Positions 34,344 to 42,687 of a stretch of DNA of 64,000 nucleotides are shown in pieces. Within the stretch, counting starts at the first letter, position 1; each line of letters starts with the position of its first letter. The DNA is from Methylocapsa sp. S129 (GTDB lineage Bacteria; Pseudomonadota; Alphaproteobacteria; Rhizobiales; Beijerinckiaceae), in contig NZ_LMUI01000030.1 of the NCBI RefSeq assembly GCF_009765995.1, positions 1 to 64,000 on the forward strand. Direction: 5' to 3'. A program made the translations under genes and the position numbers. Under the pieces are notes generated by a model. That model was not told the origin of the DNA, searched no databases, and saw nothing but the letters and a program-made list of their open reading frames with translations.

Positions 34344-34958
34344 TCACTGCGCCAATTCCTTCAGACCGAGCCGGATCAGCGCGGCCGTCTCAGCATCGGC
34401 GCCTAGCGTAGCGACGCCTCTGGCCACCGCCAGCGCCGCCTGCGGGCGGGCGTAGCCGAGATTGACGAGCGCGAGAACCGCGTCCTGTGCGCCGCGGCTG
34501 AGCGCGCCGGCGGGCGAGGCGCTAGCGATATCGCCGCCGAGATCAGCGACGCCCAAAGCCGGCGCCTTGTCTTTCAACTCCAGCACAATGCGCGCAGCGA
34601 GTTTGGGGCCGACCCCTTGGGCGCGCGCCACCATCGCTTTGTCCTGCAGCGCGATCGCGCTCGATAGTTCGGCAGACGACAAAATGCCCAAAATCGCCAG
34701 CGCGACTTTGGCGCCGACGCCCTGCACGCTCTGCAGCAGGCGAAACCAGTCGCGCTCGCCCTCGGCGAGGAAGCCGAACAGGCGGATCGCATCCTCGCGC
34801 ACCTGCGTCTCGATATGCAAAGTGGCGGCCTGCCCGATCGCCGGCAGGTTGCGCAAGGTGCGCGCCGAAGCCGCCACGACATAGCCGACGCCGTTGACGT
34901 CGAGGATGAGCGTTTCCTCGCTTACCGAATCGACGAGGCCCTTGAGCTTGCCGATCAT
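34344..34958 (-). CDS. ruvA: Holliday junction DNA helicase subunit RuvA
   Basis: A 204-residue RuvA. The OB-fold N-terminus is [20 protein letters not shown] and NGVGYVV; the helix-hairpin-helix segments are [13 protein letters not shown] and [19 protein letters not shown]; a C-terminal domain III ([15 protein letters not shown]) binds RuvB. It recognises four-way junctions. ATG 34958 overlaps the ruvC stop as ATGA. Confidence 0.96.
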   Translation of the reverse strand: MIGKLKGLVDSVSEETLILDVNGVGYVVAASARTLRNLPAIGQAATLHIETQVREDAIRLFGFLAEGERDWFRLLQSVQGVGAKVALAILGILSSAELSSAIALQDKAMVARAQGVGPKLAARIVLELKDKAPALGVADLGGDIASASPAGALSRGAQDAVLALVNLGYARPQAALAVARGVATLGADAETAALIRLGLKELAQ

Positions 34959-35458
34959 GCCGCGCCTCGCGCCCGGGCCAGCCGGTGCTGCGCATGGGTG
35001 ATCGCCACCGCCAGCGCGTCGGCCGCATCGGGCGAGGCGGCGGGGCTCGTGGGCAGCAGCATTTTCACCATCATCGCGATTTGCGCCTTTTCGGCATGGC
35101 CGACGCCGACAATGGTTTTCTTGACGACATTGGCGGCATATTCGGCGACGGGCAGGCCAAGCAAAGCGGGCGCGGCGAGCGCGATGCCGCGCGCCTGGCC
35201 GAGTTTCAGCGCCGATTGCGGATCGCGATTGACGAATGTCTCCTCGACCGCTGCCTCATGCGGCCGATGCGCCTCGATCAAAGCGGTGAGGCCGCGATGA
35301 ATCTGCGCCAGCCGTTCGGCGAGCGAAAGATCGGCGCGCGTCTGGATCGAACCGCAGCCGATGTAGACAAGCCGCGAGCCCTCGACCTCGATCAACCCCC
35401 AGCCGACATTGCGTAAGCCCGGATCGATGCCGATGATGCGAATCGCACGGATGTTCAT
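34955..35458 (-). CDS. ruvC: Holliday junction resolvase RuvC
   Basis: A 167-residue RuvC. Catalytic carboxylates are visible in [15 protein letters not shown] (Asp), [20 protein letters not shown] (Glu) and [14 protein letters not shown] (two Asp). It cuts Holliday junctions symmetrically. The open frame extends 48 codons upstream, but ATG 35458 (MNIRAIRI) is the family start. It is the first gene of the ruvC-ruvA unit. Confidence 0.96.
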   Translation of the reverse strand: MNIRAIRIIGIDPGLRNVGWGLIEVEGSRLVYIGCGSIQTRADLSLAERLAQIHRGLTALIEAHRPHEAAVEETFVNRDPQSALKLGQARGIALAAPALLGLPVAEYAANVVKKTIVGVGHAEKAQIAMMVKMLLPTSPAASPDAADALAVAITHAQHRLARARGAA

Positions 35459-35532
35459 GAAATGATCTCTACGACAAAGCTCGGGCGGGAAGCCAGTGGG
35501 GATGGTGGATTTCCCTCTGGCGACCCTCGCCG

Positions 35533-35895
35533 CTATGTCGGCGAGCCGAGGCTTCGCATCCGAACCCGGCCCCGCTCGATCACGGTGAAATGTCCGCCCC
35601 AATCATCGCGGGAGGCGATGAGATCGGCCAGCCGCCGCCCGACATCGCCCGGCGCACGAAGGGGTATGCGAAACAGGATAACGCCACACGGATTTGGCAA
35701 TCGCGAAGCTTTGGCGAGTTCGCCGAAGTCCTTATCGAAGGTCAGGACAACGCGCCCCTCGCGCGCCGCCCAAGCGAGTACATCGGCGTCGCTCGCTCCG
35801 GGAGCCGCGGTGGTAACGCGAACGATATCATGCCCTGCTTCCCTGACCGCCTCCACGGCAGCGCCTGGGAAATTCTCGTCAGCAAGGAAACGCAT
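35533..35895 (-). CDS. DUF5615 PIN-like toxin candidate
   Basis: A 120-residue protein of the DUF5615/Mut7-C-like PIN superfamily: [35 protein letters not shown] and GVILFRIPL. The conserved Asp residues resemble a PIN active site. In many genomes it is paired with a DUF433 protein, as here, and the pair is regarded as a toxin-antitoxin system. It begins 1 base after the DUF433 stop. Confidence 0.82.
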   Translation of the reverse strand: MRFLADENFPGAAVEAVREAGHDIVRVTTAAPGASDADVLAWAAREGRVVLTFDKDFGELAKASRLPNPCGVILFRIPLRAPGDVGRRLADLIASRDDWGGHFTVIERGRVRMRSLGSPT

Positions 35896-35896
35896 A

Positions 35897-36130
35897 TCAG
35901 GCGGCGCTCGGGAAGACCCTCTCGGAGCTCAACGTATCGCGCGCATAAGCGAGACAGGCGATGAGGTCGTCGTGCTTTAGTCCGGGGTAATTGGCCAGGA
36001 TATCGGCCTCGCTCCATCCGTCTGCCATAAGCCCAATGACGAACTCCACCGACAATCTTGTGCCGGCTATGACGGGCTTGCCAGCCAAAACTTTCGGATC
36101 AAGCGTGATGCGAGGCTTCGCGGCGGCCAT
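35897..36130 (-). CDS. DUF433 antitoxin candidate
   Basis: A 77-residue DUF433 protein (ITLDPKVLAGKPVIAGTRLS, VEFVIGLMADGWSEADILAN, YPGLKHDDLIACLAYA). The family has a winged-helix-like DNA-binding fold and is the usual partner of DUF5615 proteins. ATG 36130 has GGAG upstream; a TTG further upstream is less likely. Confidence 0.82.
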   Translation of the reverse strand: MAAAKPRITLDPKVLAGKPVIAGTRLSVEFVIGLMADGWSEADILANYPGLKHDDLIACLAYARDTLSSERVFPSAA

Positions 36131-36252
36131 GGCGGGAGACTCCTTCGTCGCGCTCAATATTAGCCAAAAACGTTGACGCTTTCCACCCCACCCTCGGATT
36201 GGCGCTATATTCAGGGCTTTCGCCGATTACACTGTCATGCATACGTGCTGGT

Positions 36253-36540
36253 ATGGGCAGGAAGAAGCGTAACGCCGCGCAATTAGACGAACTCGTCAAG
36301 CTGGCGGCAATCCCAGACGATCAAATCGACACGGCGGATATCCCCGAGGCGCCGGCGGAGAACTGGATTCACGCGCGACGCGGCGAACTCTATCGACCGC
36401 TCAAACAGCCCGTGACGATTCGGCTCGATGCCGACGTGTTGACCTGGTTCAAGGAGCACGCCGCGAGCGGCAGTTATCAAACCGAAATCAACCGCGTGCT
36501 GCGGCGGCATGTGGCGACGGAAGAGAAGCGGCGCGCGTAG
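36253..36540 (+). CDS. BrnA-like antitoxin without toxin partner
   Basis: A 95-residue protein whose C-terminal half matches BrnA-type antitoxins (PVTIRLDADVLTWFKEHAAS, YQTEINRVLRRHV), a ribbon-helix-helix fold. BrnA normally follows a BrnT ribonuclease gene; none is found on either side. It is divergent from the DUF433/DUF5615 pair. It may be an orphan transcriptional regulator or the remnant of a broken brnTA locus. The start ATG 36253 lacks a good ribosome-binding site. Confidence 0.7.
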   Translation: MGRKKRNAAQLDELVKLAAIPDDQIDTADIPEAPAENWIHARRGELYRPLKQPVTIRLDADVLTWFKEHAASGSYQTEINRVLRRHVATEEKRRA

Positions 36541-36647
36541 CACACATTTACAAGAAATCAGAGATCGCGGAGACCAAACGTCATTGATCATGGATCGCGG
36601 GCCAACCGAACGAAATTCGGCGCCTTCCGGCGGCCAAAGTCCCGCGC

Positions 36648-36687
36648 TTGACAAAACTTCCGCCCCGCAGGATCATTTGTATACAAA
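36648..36687 (+). promoter_or_regulatory. Promoter with GntR-type operator for the ABC importer
   Basis: A perfect -35 box TTGACA (36648-36653) is followed after 17 bases by a weak -10 GATCAT (36671-36676). The palindrome TTTGTATACAAA (36676-36687) overlaps the end of the -10 and the likely start point. TTGTATACAA-type palindromes are well-known operators of FadR-subfamily GntR repressors. The controlling regulator is not in the window. Confidence 0.6.
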
Positions 36688-36818
36688 CGAATTTGGCTGC
36701 GGGATATTTGCGCCCGCTAGACCTGACGAAGAACGGGATCGAGAGCGTCAACAGGCTTTGATAGACGCTGGCTAAGGATGGAAAACCAGCGTTTTGGGCA
36801 ATGATCGGGAGCGACATC

Positions 36819-38027
36819 ATGAAAACTTCGTCGGCGATATTTTCGGCCTTGGTCGTCATCGCGGGGCTGGCGGGCTCGAGCGCGCCGGGCGTTGCGCAGG
36901 AGACGATCAAGATCGGCGAGATCAATTCCTATTCCGCGCTTCCCTCTTTCACCGAGCCTTATCGCAAGGGCTGGCAGCTTGCGCTTGACGAGATCAACGC
37001 CAAGGGCGGCGTCGACGGCAAGAAGCTCGAAGTGATTTCCAAGGACGACGGCGGCAAGCCGGCCGACGCCGTGACGCAAGCCAACGAACTCGTCTCCAAT
37101 GACGGGGTGGTGATGCTCGCGGGAACCTTCTTCTCGAATATCGGCCTCGCTGTATCCGATTTCGCCAAGCAGAAGAAAATCCCGTTCCTGGCGGCTGAAC
37201 CGCTCACCGACGCCATCACCTGGTCGAAGGGCAATCGCTATACGTTCCGCCTGCGGCCGGCCAATTACGAACAGGCGGCGATGCTCGCCGAGCAAGCGGC
37301 GAAACTGCCGGCCAAGAAATGGGCGACCATCGCCCCCAATTACGAATATGGCCAGTCGGCCGTCGCCGTGTTCAAGAAGCTGCTGTCGGAGAAGCGGCCC
37401 GACATCCAGTGGGTCGGCGAGCAATGGCCGCCGCAAGGCAAGATCGACGCGGGCGCTGTGGCCGAAGCGATCGCCAAGACCGAACCTGAGGCGATCCTCG
37501 TCGTCACTTTCGGCCCCGACCTCGTCAAGCTCGTGCGCGAGGGCAATACGCGCGGCCTGTTCAAGGACCGCTCGGTGGTCGGCTTCCTCACCGGCGAGCC
37601 GGAATATCTCGATCCCCTGAAGGACGAGACGCCGGAGGGCTGGATCGTCACCGGCTATCCCTGGAACGCCGTGACGATTCCCGACCATGCCGCCTTCCTC
37701 AAGGCCTATCAGGACAAATATAACGACTATCCGCGCCTCGGTTCGGTGGTCGGCTATTCCACGCTCAAGGCCGCGGCCGCCATCCTCGCCAAGGCCAAGT
37801 CGACCGACAGCGAGAAACTCGTCGATGCGGCGGAAGGCATAGCGGTCGATACGCCCTTCGGTCCGATCACGTTCCGCAAATCCGACCATCAGTCGACGCT
37901 CGGCGCCTTCGTTGGCAAGACCGCGCTGAAGGACGGCAAGGGCGTGATGGTCGACGTGACCTATAATGACGGAGGCAAATATCTTCCCTCCGACGAAGAC
38001 GTGAAAGCGCTGCGTCCGCAGAACTGA
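36819..38027 (+). CDS. Branched-chain amino acid-type ABC substrate-binding protein
   Basis: A 402-residue periplasmic binding protein with a signal peptide (about 1-26). It belongs to the LivK-like, type I fold group (TIKIGEINSYSALPSFTEPY, GWQLALDEINAKGGVDGKKL, KDDGGKPADAVTQANELV). The ligand is not evident; relatives bind amino acids, amides, urea or aromatic acids. ATG 36819 has GGGAG upstream. The permease follows after a 316-base gap containing a dispersed repeat. Confidence 0.88.
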   Translation: MKTSSAIFSALVVIAGLAGSSAPGVAQETIKIGEINSYSALPSFTEPYRKGWQLALDEINAKGGVDGKKLEVISKDDGGKPADAVTQANELVSNDGVVMLAGTFFSNIGLAVSDFAKQKKIPFLAAEPLTDAITWSKGNRYTFRLRPANYEQAAMLAEQAAKLPAKKWATIAPNYEYGQSAVAVFKKLLSEKRPDIQWVGEQWPPQGKIDAGAVAEAIAKTEPEAILVVTFGPDLVKLVREGNTRGLFKDRSVVGFLTGEPEYLDPLKDETPEGWIVTGYPWNAVTIPDHAAFLKAYQDKYNDYPRLGSVVGYSTLKAAAAILAKAKSTDSEKLVDAAEGIAVDTPFGPITFRKSDHQSTLGAFVGKTALKDGKGVMVDVTYNDGGKYLPSDEDVKALRPQN

Positions 38028-38343
38028 TCTCGTAAGGAAAATGCGACGCCTCACAGCCAGAGAAATAAGGAGCGTCGCCTCATATGTCCCTCAACCGTCA
38101 TGGCCGGGCTTGTCCCGGCCATCCACGCCGAGCTTTCGCAGAACGTCTGGTCTTGATGCGAGAGGGCGGCCTTCATATTGGAACAGAGCGAATAGGTAAG
38201 AGCGAAGAGCGGCGCGGTCTGCTGCGGCTTCGCGGCGTGGATGGCCGGGACAAGCCCGGTCATGACGCGCGATGGCGCCCTTGTTCTCGCGCTCATGGCC
38301 CCTCGCCCTTCGCGTCAGCGTCCAGCACGCGCGGGTGTTCCCG
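38028..38343. other. Intergenic gap within the ABC operon
   Basis: About 316 bases between the binding-protein and permease genes, mostly occupied by the palindromic repeat at 38096-38267. The hairpins could lower expression of the downstream genes relative to the binding protein. No separate promoter is obvious. Confidence 0.5.
38096..38267. repeat. Palindromic repeat, ATGGCCGGG family
   Basis: Left end (from 38096) contains CATGGCCGGGCTTGTCCCGG and right end (to 38267) its near-perfect inverted copy GGCCGGGACAAGCCCGG, ending CATGACG. Each arm is itself a hairpin. The centre of about 100 bases has no coding capacity. The unit is shared with 9061-9168. Confidence 0.8.
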
Positions 38344-40203
38344 TTGAACTTCTACTTCGATCAATTCGTCACCGGACTGGCGAGCGCATGCTCGCTGTTC
38401 CTCGTCGCCTCTGGCCTTTCGATCATTTTCGGCGTCACGCGCATCGTCAATTTCGCGCATGGCGCCTTCTATATGCTCGGCGCCTATATCGGCTTCACGC
38501 TCACTGAGCAGTTTTCGGGCGCCTTTGGCTTCTGGGGCGCGATCCTGCTCGCTGCGATCGTCGTCGCGGCGATCGGAACGCTCATCGAGATCATCCTGCT
38601 CAGACGCATTTACGATGCGCCGGAACTGTTCCAATTGCTCGCGACTTTCGGCGTCACGCTGATCGTCGAGGATCTCGCGCTGCTGATCTGGGGGCCGAAC
38701 GAGCTGCTCGGGCCGCGCGCGCCCGGCCTCAAGGGCGCCATCGATCTCTTCGGCCTGCCTTTCCCGACCTATGATCTCTTGCTCATCGCGCTCGGGCCGC
38801 TCGTGCTTGGGCTGCTATGGCTGTTGTTTCGCCGCACCACCTGGGGCGTGCTGGTGCGCGCGGCGACGCAGGATCGCGAAATGGTCGCCGCGCTCGGCGT
38901 CAACCAGAAATGGCTGTTCACCAGCGTTTTCGCGCTCGGCGTCTTTCTCGCCGCGCTCGGCGGCGCGCTCGAACTGCCGCGCCAGTCGGCGAACCATACG
39001 ATGGATTTGCAGGTCATCACCGAAGTGCTGGTGGTGGTCGTCATCGGCGGTCTCGGCAATGTGCTCGGCACGTTTCTCGCCGCGATCATCGTCTCGGAAC
39101 TCAACGCCTTCGGCATTCTCGTCTTTCCAAAAATATCCATCGTCCTTGTGTTTCTGGTGATGGCGCTGGTGCTGATCGTCAGGCCATGGGGCCTGCTCGG
39201 GCGCGCCGAAGCGGCCGCGCGCGCGGCGGGCGGGGCGGCGATCCTGCGCTGGCGCCCGCTCGCCGCGCGCGGACGCCTCGCCGTTGTCCTCGCCCTCGCC
39301 GTCCTGGCGCTGGCGCCGCTCGCCGTCGGCGACTATTATCTCACGGTCGCGACGGAGGTGCTGATCTTCGTCCTCTTTGCGGCGAGCCTGCATTTTCTCA
39401 TCGGCGCCGGCGGCCTCGTCTCCTTCGGCCATGCCGCCTATTTTGGCCTCGGCTCCTATGGCGCTGCGCTTGCGCTCAAGCAGTTCGGTCTCGGCATGGA
39501 GGCGGCGCTGATCGCCGGGCCGCTGCTCGGCCTCGCCGGCGCCATTCTCTTCGGCTGGTTCTGCGTGCGGCTGTCGGGCGTCTATTTTGCGATGCTGACG
39601 CTCGCCTTCGCCCAGATCGCCTGGTCCGTCGCCTATCAATGGAGCGACGTCACCGGCGGCGACAATGGCCTGCTCGGCATATGGCCGAGCGCCTGGGCCG
39701 CCGCGCCTGCGCATTTCTATTGGCTCACGCTCGCGCTTGTCGCCGCCGGAATCGCCGCCTTGCGCATGATCCTCTTCTCGCCGTTTGGCTATTCCCTGCG
39801 CGCCTTGCGCGATTCCGAACTGCGCGCCGAGGCGATCGGTCTCGAGCGGCGGCGCATTCAGTGGATAAGCTTCGCCATCGCCGGCGGCTTCGCAGCGCTC
39901 GCCGGCGCGCTCTATGCGTTTCTCAAAGGCAGCGTGTTTCCCGACAATCTCGGCATTCCGCTGTCCATCGATGGGCTAGTGATGGTGCTGCTGGGCGGCG
40001 TCGATACGGTCTCGGGCGGCATTGTCGGCGCGGCGCTCTATCGCTCGCTGTCGATCTGGATCATCAGCCACACCGATTATTCCAAGCTCGCGCTCGGCTT
40101 GCTCATCGTCGTCCTCGTCGTGCTTTTCCCCAAGGGCGTCGTCGGCGCTTTCGAATCCTGGCGCGCGCGCCGCGCGCCGCGAACCGGTGGAGAAAGCTCA
40201 TGA
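38344..40203 (+). CDS. Fused LivH-LivM type ABC permease
   Basis: A 619-residue protein joining two permeases that are usually separate. The N-terminal half (about 1-290) is LivH-like (GLSIIFGVTRIVNFAHGAFY, EVLVVVVIGGLGNVLGTFLA). The C-terminal half (about 320-605) is LivM-like (GGLVSFGHAAYFGLGSYGAA, GVYFAMLTLAFAQIAW, MVLLGGVDTVSGGIVGA). A linker of Ala/Arg-rich residues joins them. The start is uncertain: TTG 38344 fits LivH proteins, with GTG 38335 or ATG 38272 as alternatives; part of the longest version is repeat-derived. Confidence 0.87.
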   Translation: MNFYFDQFVTGLASACSLFLVASGLSIIFGVTRIVNFAHGAFYMLGAYIGFTLTEQFSGAFGFWGAILLAAIVVAAIGTLIEIILLRRIYDAPELFQLLATFGVTLIVEDLALLIWGPNELLGPRAPGLKGAIDLFGLPFPTYDLLLIALGPLVLGLLWLLFRRTTWGVLVRAATQDREMVAALGVNQKWLFTSVFALGVFLAALGGALELPRQSANHTMDLQVITEVLVVVVIGGLGNVLGTFLAAIIVSELNAFGILVFPKISIVLVFLVMALVLIVRPWGLLGRAEAAARAAGGAAILRWRPLAARGRLAVVLALAVLALAPLAVGDYYLTVATEVLIFVLFAASLHFLIGAGGLVSFGHAAYFGLGSYGAALALKQFGLGMEAALIAGPLLGLAGAILFGWFCVRLSGVYFAMLTLAFAQIAWSVAYQWSDVTGGDNGLLGIWPSAWAAAPAHFYWLTLALVAAGIAALRMILFSPFGYSLRALRDSELRAEAIGLERRRIQWISFAIAGGFAALAGALYAFLKGSVFPDNLGIPLSIDGLVMVLLGGVDTVSGGIVGAALYRSLSIWIISHTDYSKLALGLLIVVLVVLFPKGVVGAFESWRARRAPRTGGESS

Positions 40204-40961
40204 GCATTCTCGCGGTCGAGAATCTCGGCAAGATCTATTCCGGCTTCGAGGCGGTCAAAGGCGTGAGCTTTGCGCTGGAGGCGGGTGAGATGCTTGCGCT
40301 GATTGGGCCGAACGGCGCCGGCAAGAGCACCTGTTTCAACCTGATCAACGGCCAGCTCGCGCCGACCAGCGGGCGCATCCACATTTTCGGCCGGAGCACG
40401 CACGGGATGGCGCCGCGCGACATCGGGCGGCTTGGCGTCGGGCGCACCTTCCAGATCACCGCGACCTTCGCCTCGATGACGGTCGTCGAAAACGTGCAGA
40501 TGGCGCTGCTCGCGCATCATCGCCGCCAATGGCAGTGGAATCGCTGGGCGGCGCATTATTACGAAGAGGAAGCGGCGCGCCTGCTCGCGCTCGTCGGCAT
40601 GGCCGACCAGGCCGAGCGCTCTTGCGGCGAACTCGCCTATGGCGATCTCAAACGGCTCGAACTCGCCATCGCGTTGGCCAACGAGCCGAAACTCCTGCTG
40701 ATGGACGAACCCGCCGCCGGCATGGCCCCGAGGGAGCGCAACGCGCTGATGAGCCTGACCGCGCGCATCGCGCAAGAGCGCACGATCGGCGTGCTATTCA
40801 CCGAACATGACATGGACGTGGTGTTCGAGCACGCCCAGCGCATTCTCGTACTCAATCGCGGCGTGCTGATCGCCGAGGGCGCGCCCGCGGCGGTGCGCGC
40901 CAATCCGGAGGTGCAGGCGGTCTATCTTGGCGCCGGCGCGCTCTATGAGGCCAAGCAATGA
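40200..40961 (+). CDS. livG: ABC transporter ATP-binding protein, LivG-type
   Basis: A 253-residue ABC ATPase. Walker A is GPNGAGKST, the Q-loop is [11 protein letters not shown], the signature is the LivG-typical variant [16 protein letters not shown], Walker B is [11 protein letters not shown] and the switch histidine lies in [10 protein letters not shown]. It energises import by the fused permease with LivF. ATG 40200 overlaps the permease stop as ATGA, and the stop overlaps livF as ATGA. Confidence 0.93.
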   Translation: MSILAVENLGKIYSGFEAVKGVSFALEAGEMLALIGPNGAGKSTCFNLINGQLAPTSGRIHIFGRSTHGMAPRDIGRLGVGRTFQITATFASMTVVENVQMALLAHHRRQWQWNRWAAHYYEEEAARLLALVGMADQAERSCGELAYGDLKRLELAIALANEPKLLLMDEPAAGMAPRERNALMSLTARIAQERTIGVLFTEHDMDVVFEHAQRILVLNRGVLIAEGAPAAVRANPEVQAVYLGAGALYEAKQ

Positions 40962-41677
40962 CCCATGCCGACGCCAAGCTTCGCGTCAGCGGCCTCAACG
41001 CCGCCTATGGCCAGGCGCTTATTCTCACCGATGTCGCGCTTGAAGTCGGCGCGGGCGAGGTCACGGCGCTGCTCGGGCGCAACGGGGCCGGCAAGTCGAC
41101 GACCTTTCGCGCGATTCTCGGCCTGATCGCCAACCGCAGCGGCAAGGTCATATTCAACGGCGAGGACGTGTCCGCGCTCGCCACCTATGACATCGCGCGG
41201 CGCGGCCTCGGCTATGTCCCGGAGGACCGGCGCATCTTCTCCGATCTGACGGTCGAGGAAAATCTGCTGGTCGGTCGGCAGGCGCCGCGTGCGGGCGCGC
41301 CGACCTGGACGCTCGAGCGCCTGTTCAAGATTTTCCCGAACCTGCGCGAATTGCGCGGCCGGCCCGGCGGACGCATGTCGGGCGGCGAACAGCAGATGTT
41401 GACGATCGCGCGCACGCTGATGGGCAATCCCTCGCTCGTCCTACTCGACGAGCCGTCGGAGGGGCTCGCGCCAAAAATCGTCGAGCAGATGATCGAGGCG
41501 ATCCGCGACATGAAGCGCGAGGGCCTGAGCCTGCTGGTGAGTGAGCAGAACCTCCATTTCGCACGCCTCGTCGCCGACCGCGCTTATGTCATCGAGAAAG
41601 GCCGCATCCGCTTTGCGGGTACGATGGCGGAGTTCGATGCCCGGCCTGATGTGCGGGATGCGTATCTGGCGCTGTGA
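40958..41677 (+). CDS. livF: ABC transporter ATP-binding protein, LivF-type
   Basis: A 239-residue ABC ATPase. Walker A is GRNGAGKSTTF, the Q-loop region is LGYVPEDRRIFSDLTVEENL, the signature is MSGGEQQMLTIAR, Walker B is LVLLDEPSEGLAP and the H-loop position is glutamine (VSEQNL), which is normal for LivF. It is the last gene of the importer operon. Confidence 0.94.
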   Translation: MTHADAKLRVSGLNAAYGQALILTDVALEVGAGEVTALLGRNGAGKSTTFRAILGLIANRSGKVIFNGEDVSALATYDIARRGLGYVPEDRRIFSDLTVEENLLVGRQAPRAGAPTWTLERLFKIFPNLRELRGRPGGRMSGGEQQMLTIARTLMGNPSLVLLDEPSEGLAPKIVEQMIEAIRDMKREGLSLLVSEQNLHFARLVADRAYVIEKGRIRFAGTMAEFDARPDVRDAYLAL

Positions 41678-41800
41678 GGCCGGGGGGCGCCGCCATTAAA
41701 GCTACGCGGCGATCAAGGATTTTGGCAACTCCAAGCGCGGTCGGATCGTTAAATGCCGCGATGCGTGTCACATGATCGCAAGTCCAATAATAATACAAAT

Positions 41801-41838
41801 ATGCACAATATGCACTTATTATATGCACTTTCTGCATG
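41801..41838. promoter_or_regulatory. ATGCAC repeat array before the XRE gene
   Basis: ATGCAC occurs three times in direct orientation (41801-41806, 41810-41815, 41823-41828), followed by the inverted half-site TGCAT (41833-41837), all in an AT-rich stretch about 80-120 bases before the XRE gene start. The arrangement looks like binding sites for a helix-turn-helix regulator, most simply the product of the gene that follows. Confidence 0.5.
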
Positions 41839-41918
41839 TTTCCGCTTGCTCTCGACGCGACCAGGGCTAAGCAGAGTTGCCAGGCAAAATGGTCTGCTAA
41901 GCAACAGAGGCAATCGAG

Positions 41919-42344
41919 ATGGACAACACCGAATTCAGGGATTGGCGCGCTCGCATGGGGCTTACTCAGCAGCAAGCCGCTGACATGCTCGACCTATCGC
42001 TCAGCACCATCATCAATTACGAAAAAGGAGTGCGACGAGACGACGGAAATGAGGCCTTCATCCCGTTGTCTGTTGAGAAGACTTGCGGGAATTTTGAGCG
42101 GAAGAGACGTGCGATAGCGCTGATCGAGGAAATGCTTCCGACCAATGGGGTCGGAAGGATAACCGCGCGAGTCCTCCGGGAGGTTTTGATCGGTCTTGTC
42201 GAATTGGAAATTCGCTTCGGAGATTTAGATCATAAAAATAAGGCTAAGGCTCTCGTCGAACAGAAGTTACCGACACATAGCACCGGACAGATTACCGCAC
42301 GAGCGCTCCGGGAAGTCTTGATCGGAATATTTGAGCTAGCGTGA
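41919..42344 (+). CDS. XRE-type HTH protein with two tandem LREVL repeats
   Basis: A 141-residue protein. Residues 1-55 are a helix-turn-helix domain of the XRE/Cro type (FRDWRARMGLTQQQAADMLD, LSLSTIINYEKG). Residues about 62-100 and 104-141 are two copies of one unit, seen as LPTNGVGRITARVLREVLIG and LPTHSTGQITARALREVLIG, each preceded by a KA-rich helix. Similar (I)TA..LR.VL segments occur in phage structural proteins, but I know of no such fusion to an XRE domain. It lies in low-GC DNA with a repeat array upstream and higBA downstream. Function unknown. Confidence 0.65.
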   Translation: MDNTEFRDWRARMGLTQQQAADMLDLSLSTIINYEKGVRRDDGNEAFIPLSVEKTCGNFERKRRAIALIEEMLPTNGVGRITARVLREVLIGLVELEIRFGDLDHKNKAKALVEQKLPTHSTGQITARALREVLIGIFELA

Positions 42345-42377
42345 ACGCCGCAACGTGACATTCGGAAATTGCCCCCG

Positions 42378-42394
42378 ATAACGTTATGCGTTAT
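42378..42394. promoter_or_regulatory. Probable higBA operator
   Basis: ATAACG-TTATG-CGTTAT is a perfect 6-bp inverted repeat with a 5-base spacer, 9 bases before the higB start. Its position over the expected promoter makes it a likely HigA binding site. Confidence 0.5.
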
Positions 42395-42402
42395 AGTTGC
42401 GC

Positions 42403-42687
42403 ATGATCCCAGGCTTTGCCGATCCGGAAACCGCGTTGATCTGGTCTGGTCGGCAGAGTCGAAAATTGCCGCCGGATATCCAATCGACGGCTTTGAGGAA
42501 ACTGCGCCTTCTCAATCAGGCGCAGGTCCTAACCGATCTACGGGCGCCGCCCGGCAATAGGCTAGAAGCGTTGAAAGCGGATCGCGCAGGCCAGCACTCG
42601 ATCCGTGTCAATGAGCAGTGGCGCATCTGTTTCATCTGGCGGGAAGGAGGACCCCATCATGTCGAAATCGTCGATTACCATGACTAA
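42403..42687 (+). CDS. higB: HigB/RelE-type toxin
   Basis: A 94-residue RelE-superfamily mRNA interferase of the HigB type: IPGFADPETALIWSG, RKLPPDIQSTALRKLRLLNQ, LRAPPGNRLEALKADRAG and QHSIRVNEQWRICFIWREGG. It cleaves mRNA on the ribosome. The toxin gene comes first, as in other higBA loci. ATG 42403 is the family start; the antitoxin start lies 29 bases inside its 3' end. Confidence 0.92.
   Translation: MIPGFADPETALIWSGRQSRKLPPDIQSTALRKLRLLNQAQVLTDLRAPPGNRLEALKADRAGQHSIRVNEQWRICFIWREGGPHHVEIVDYHD

Noticed and set aside
38817-40199. Extended N-terminal region of the frame containing livG
   Set aside because: The upstream part is an Arg-rich shadow of the permease gene; LivG starts at 40200, where ATGA overlaps the permease stop.
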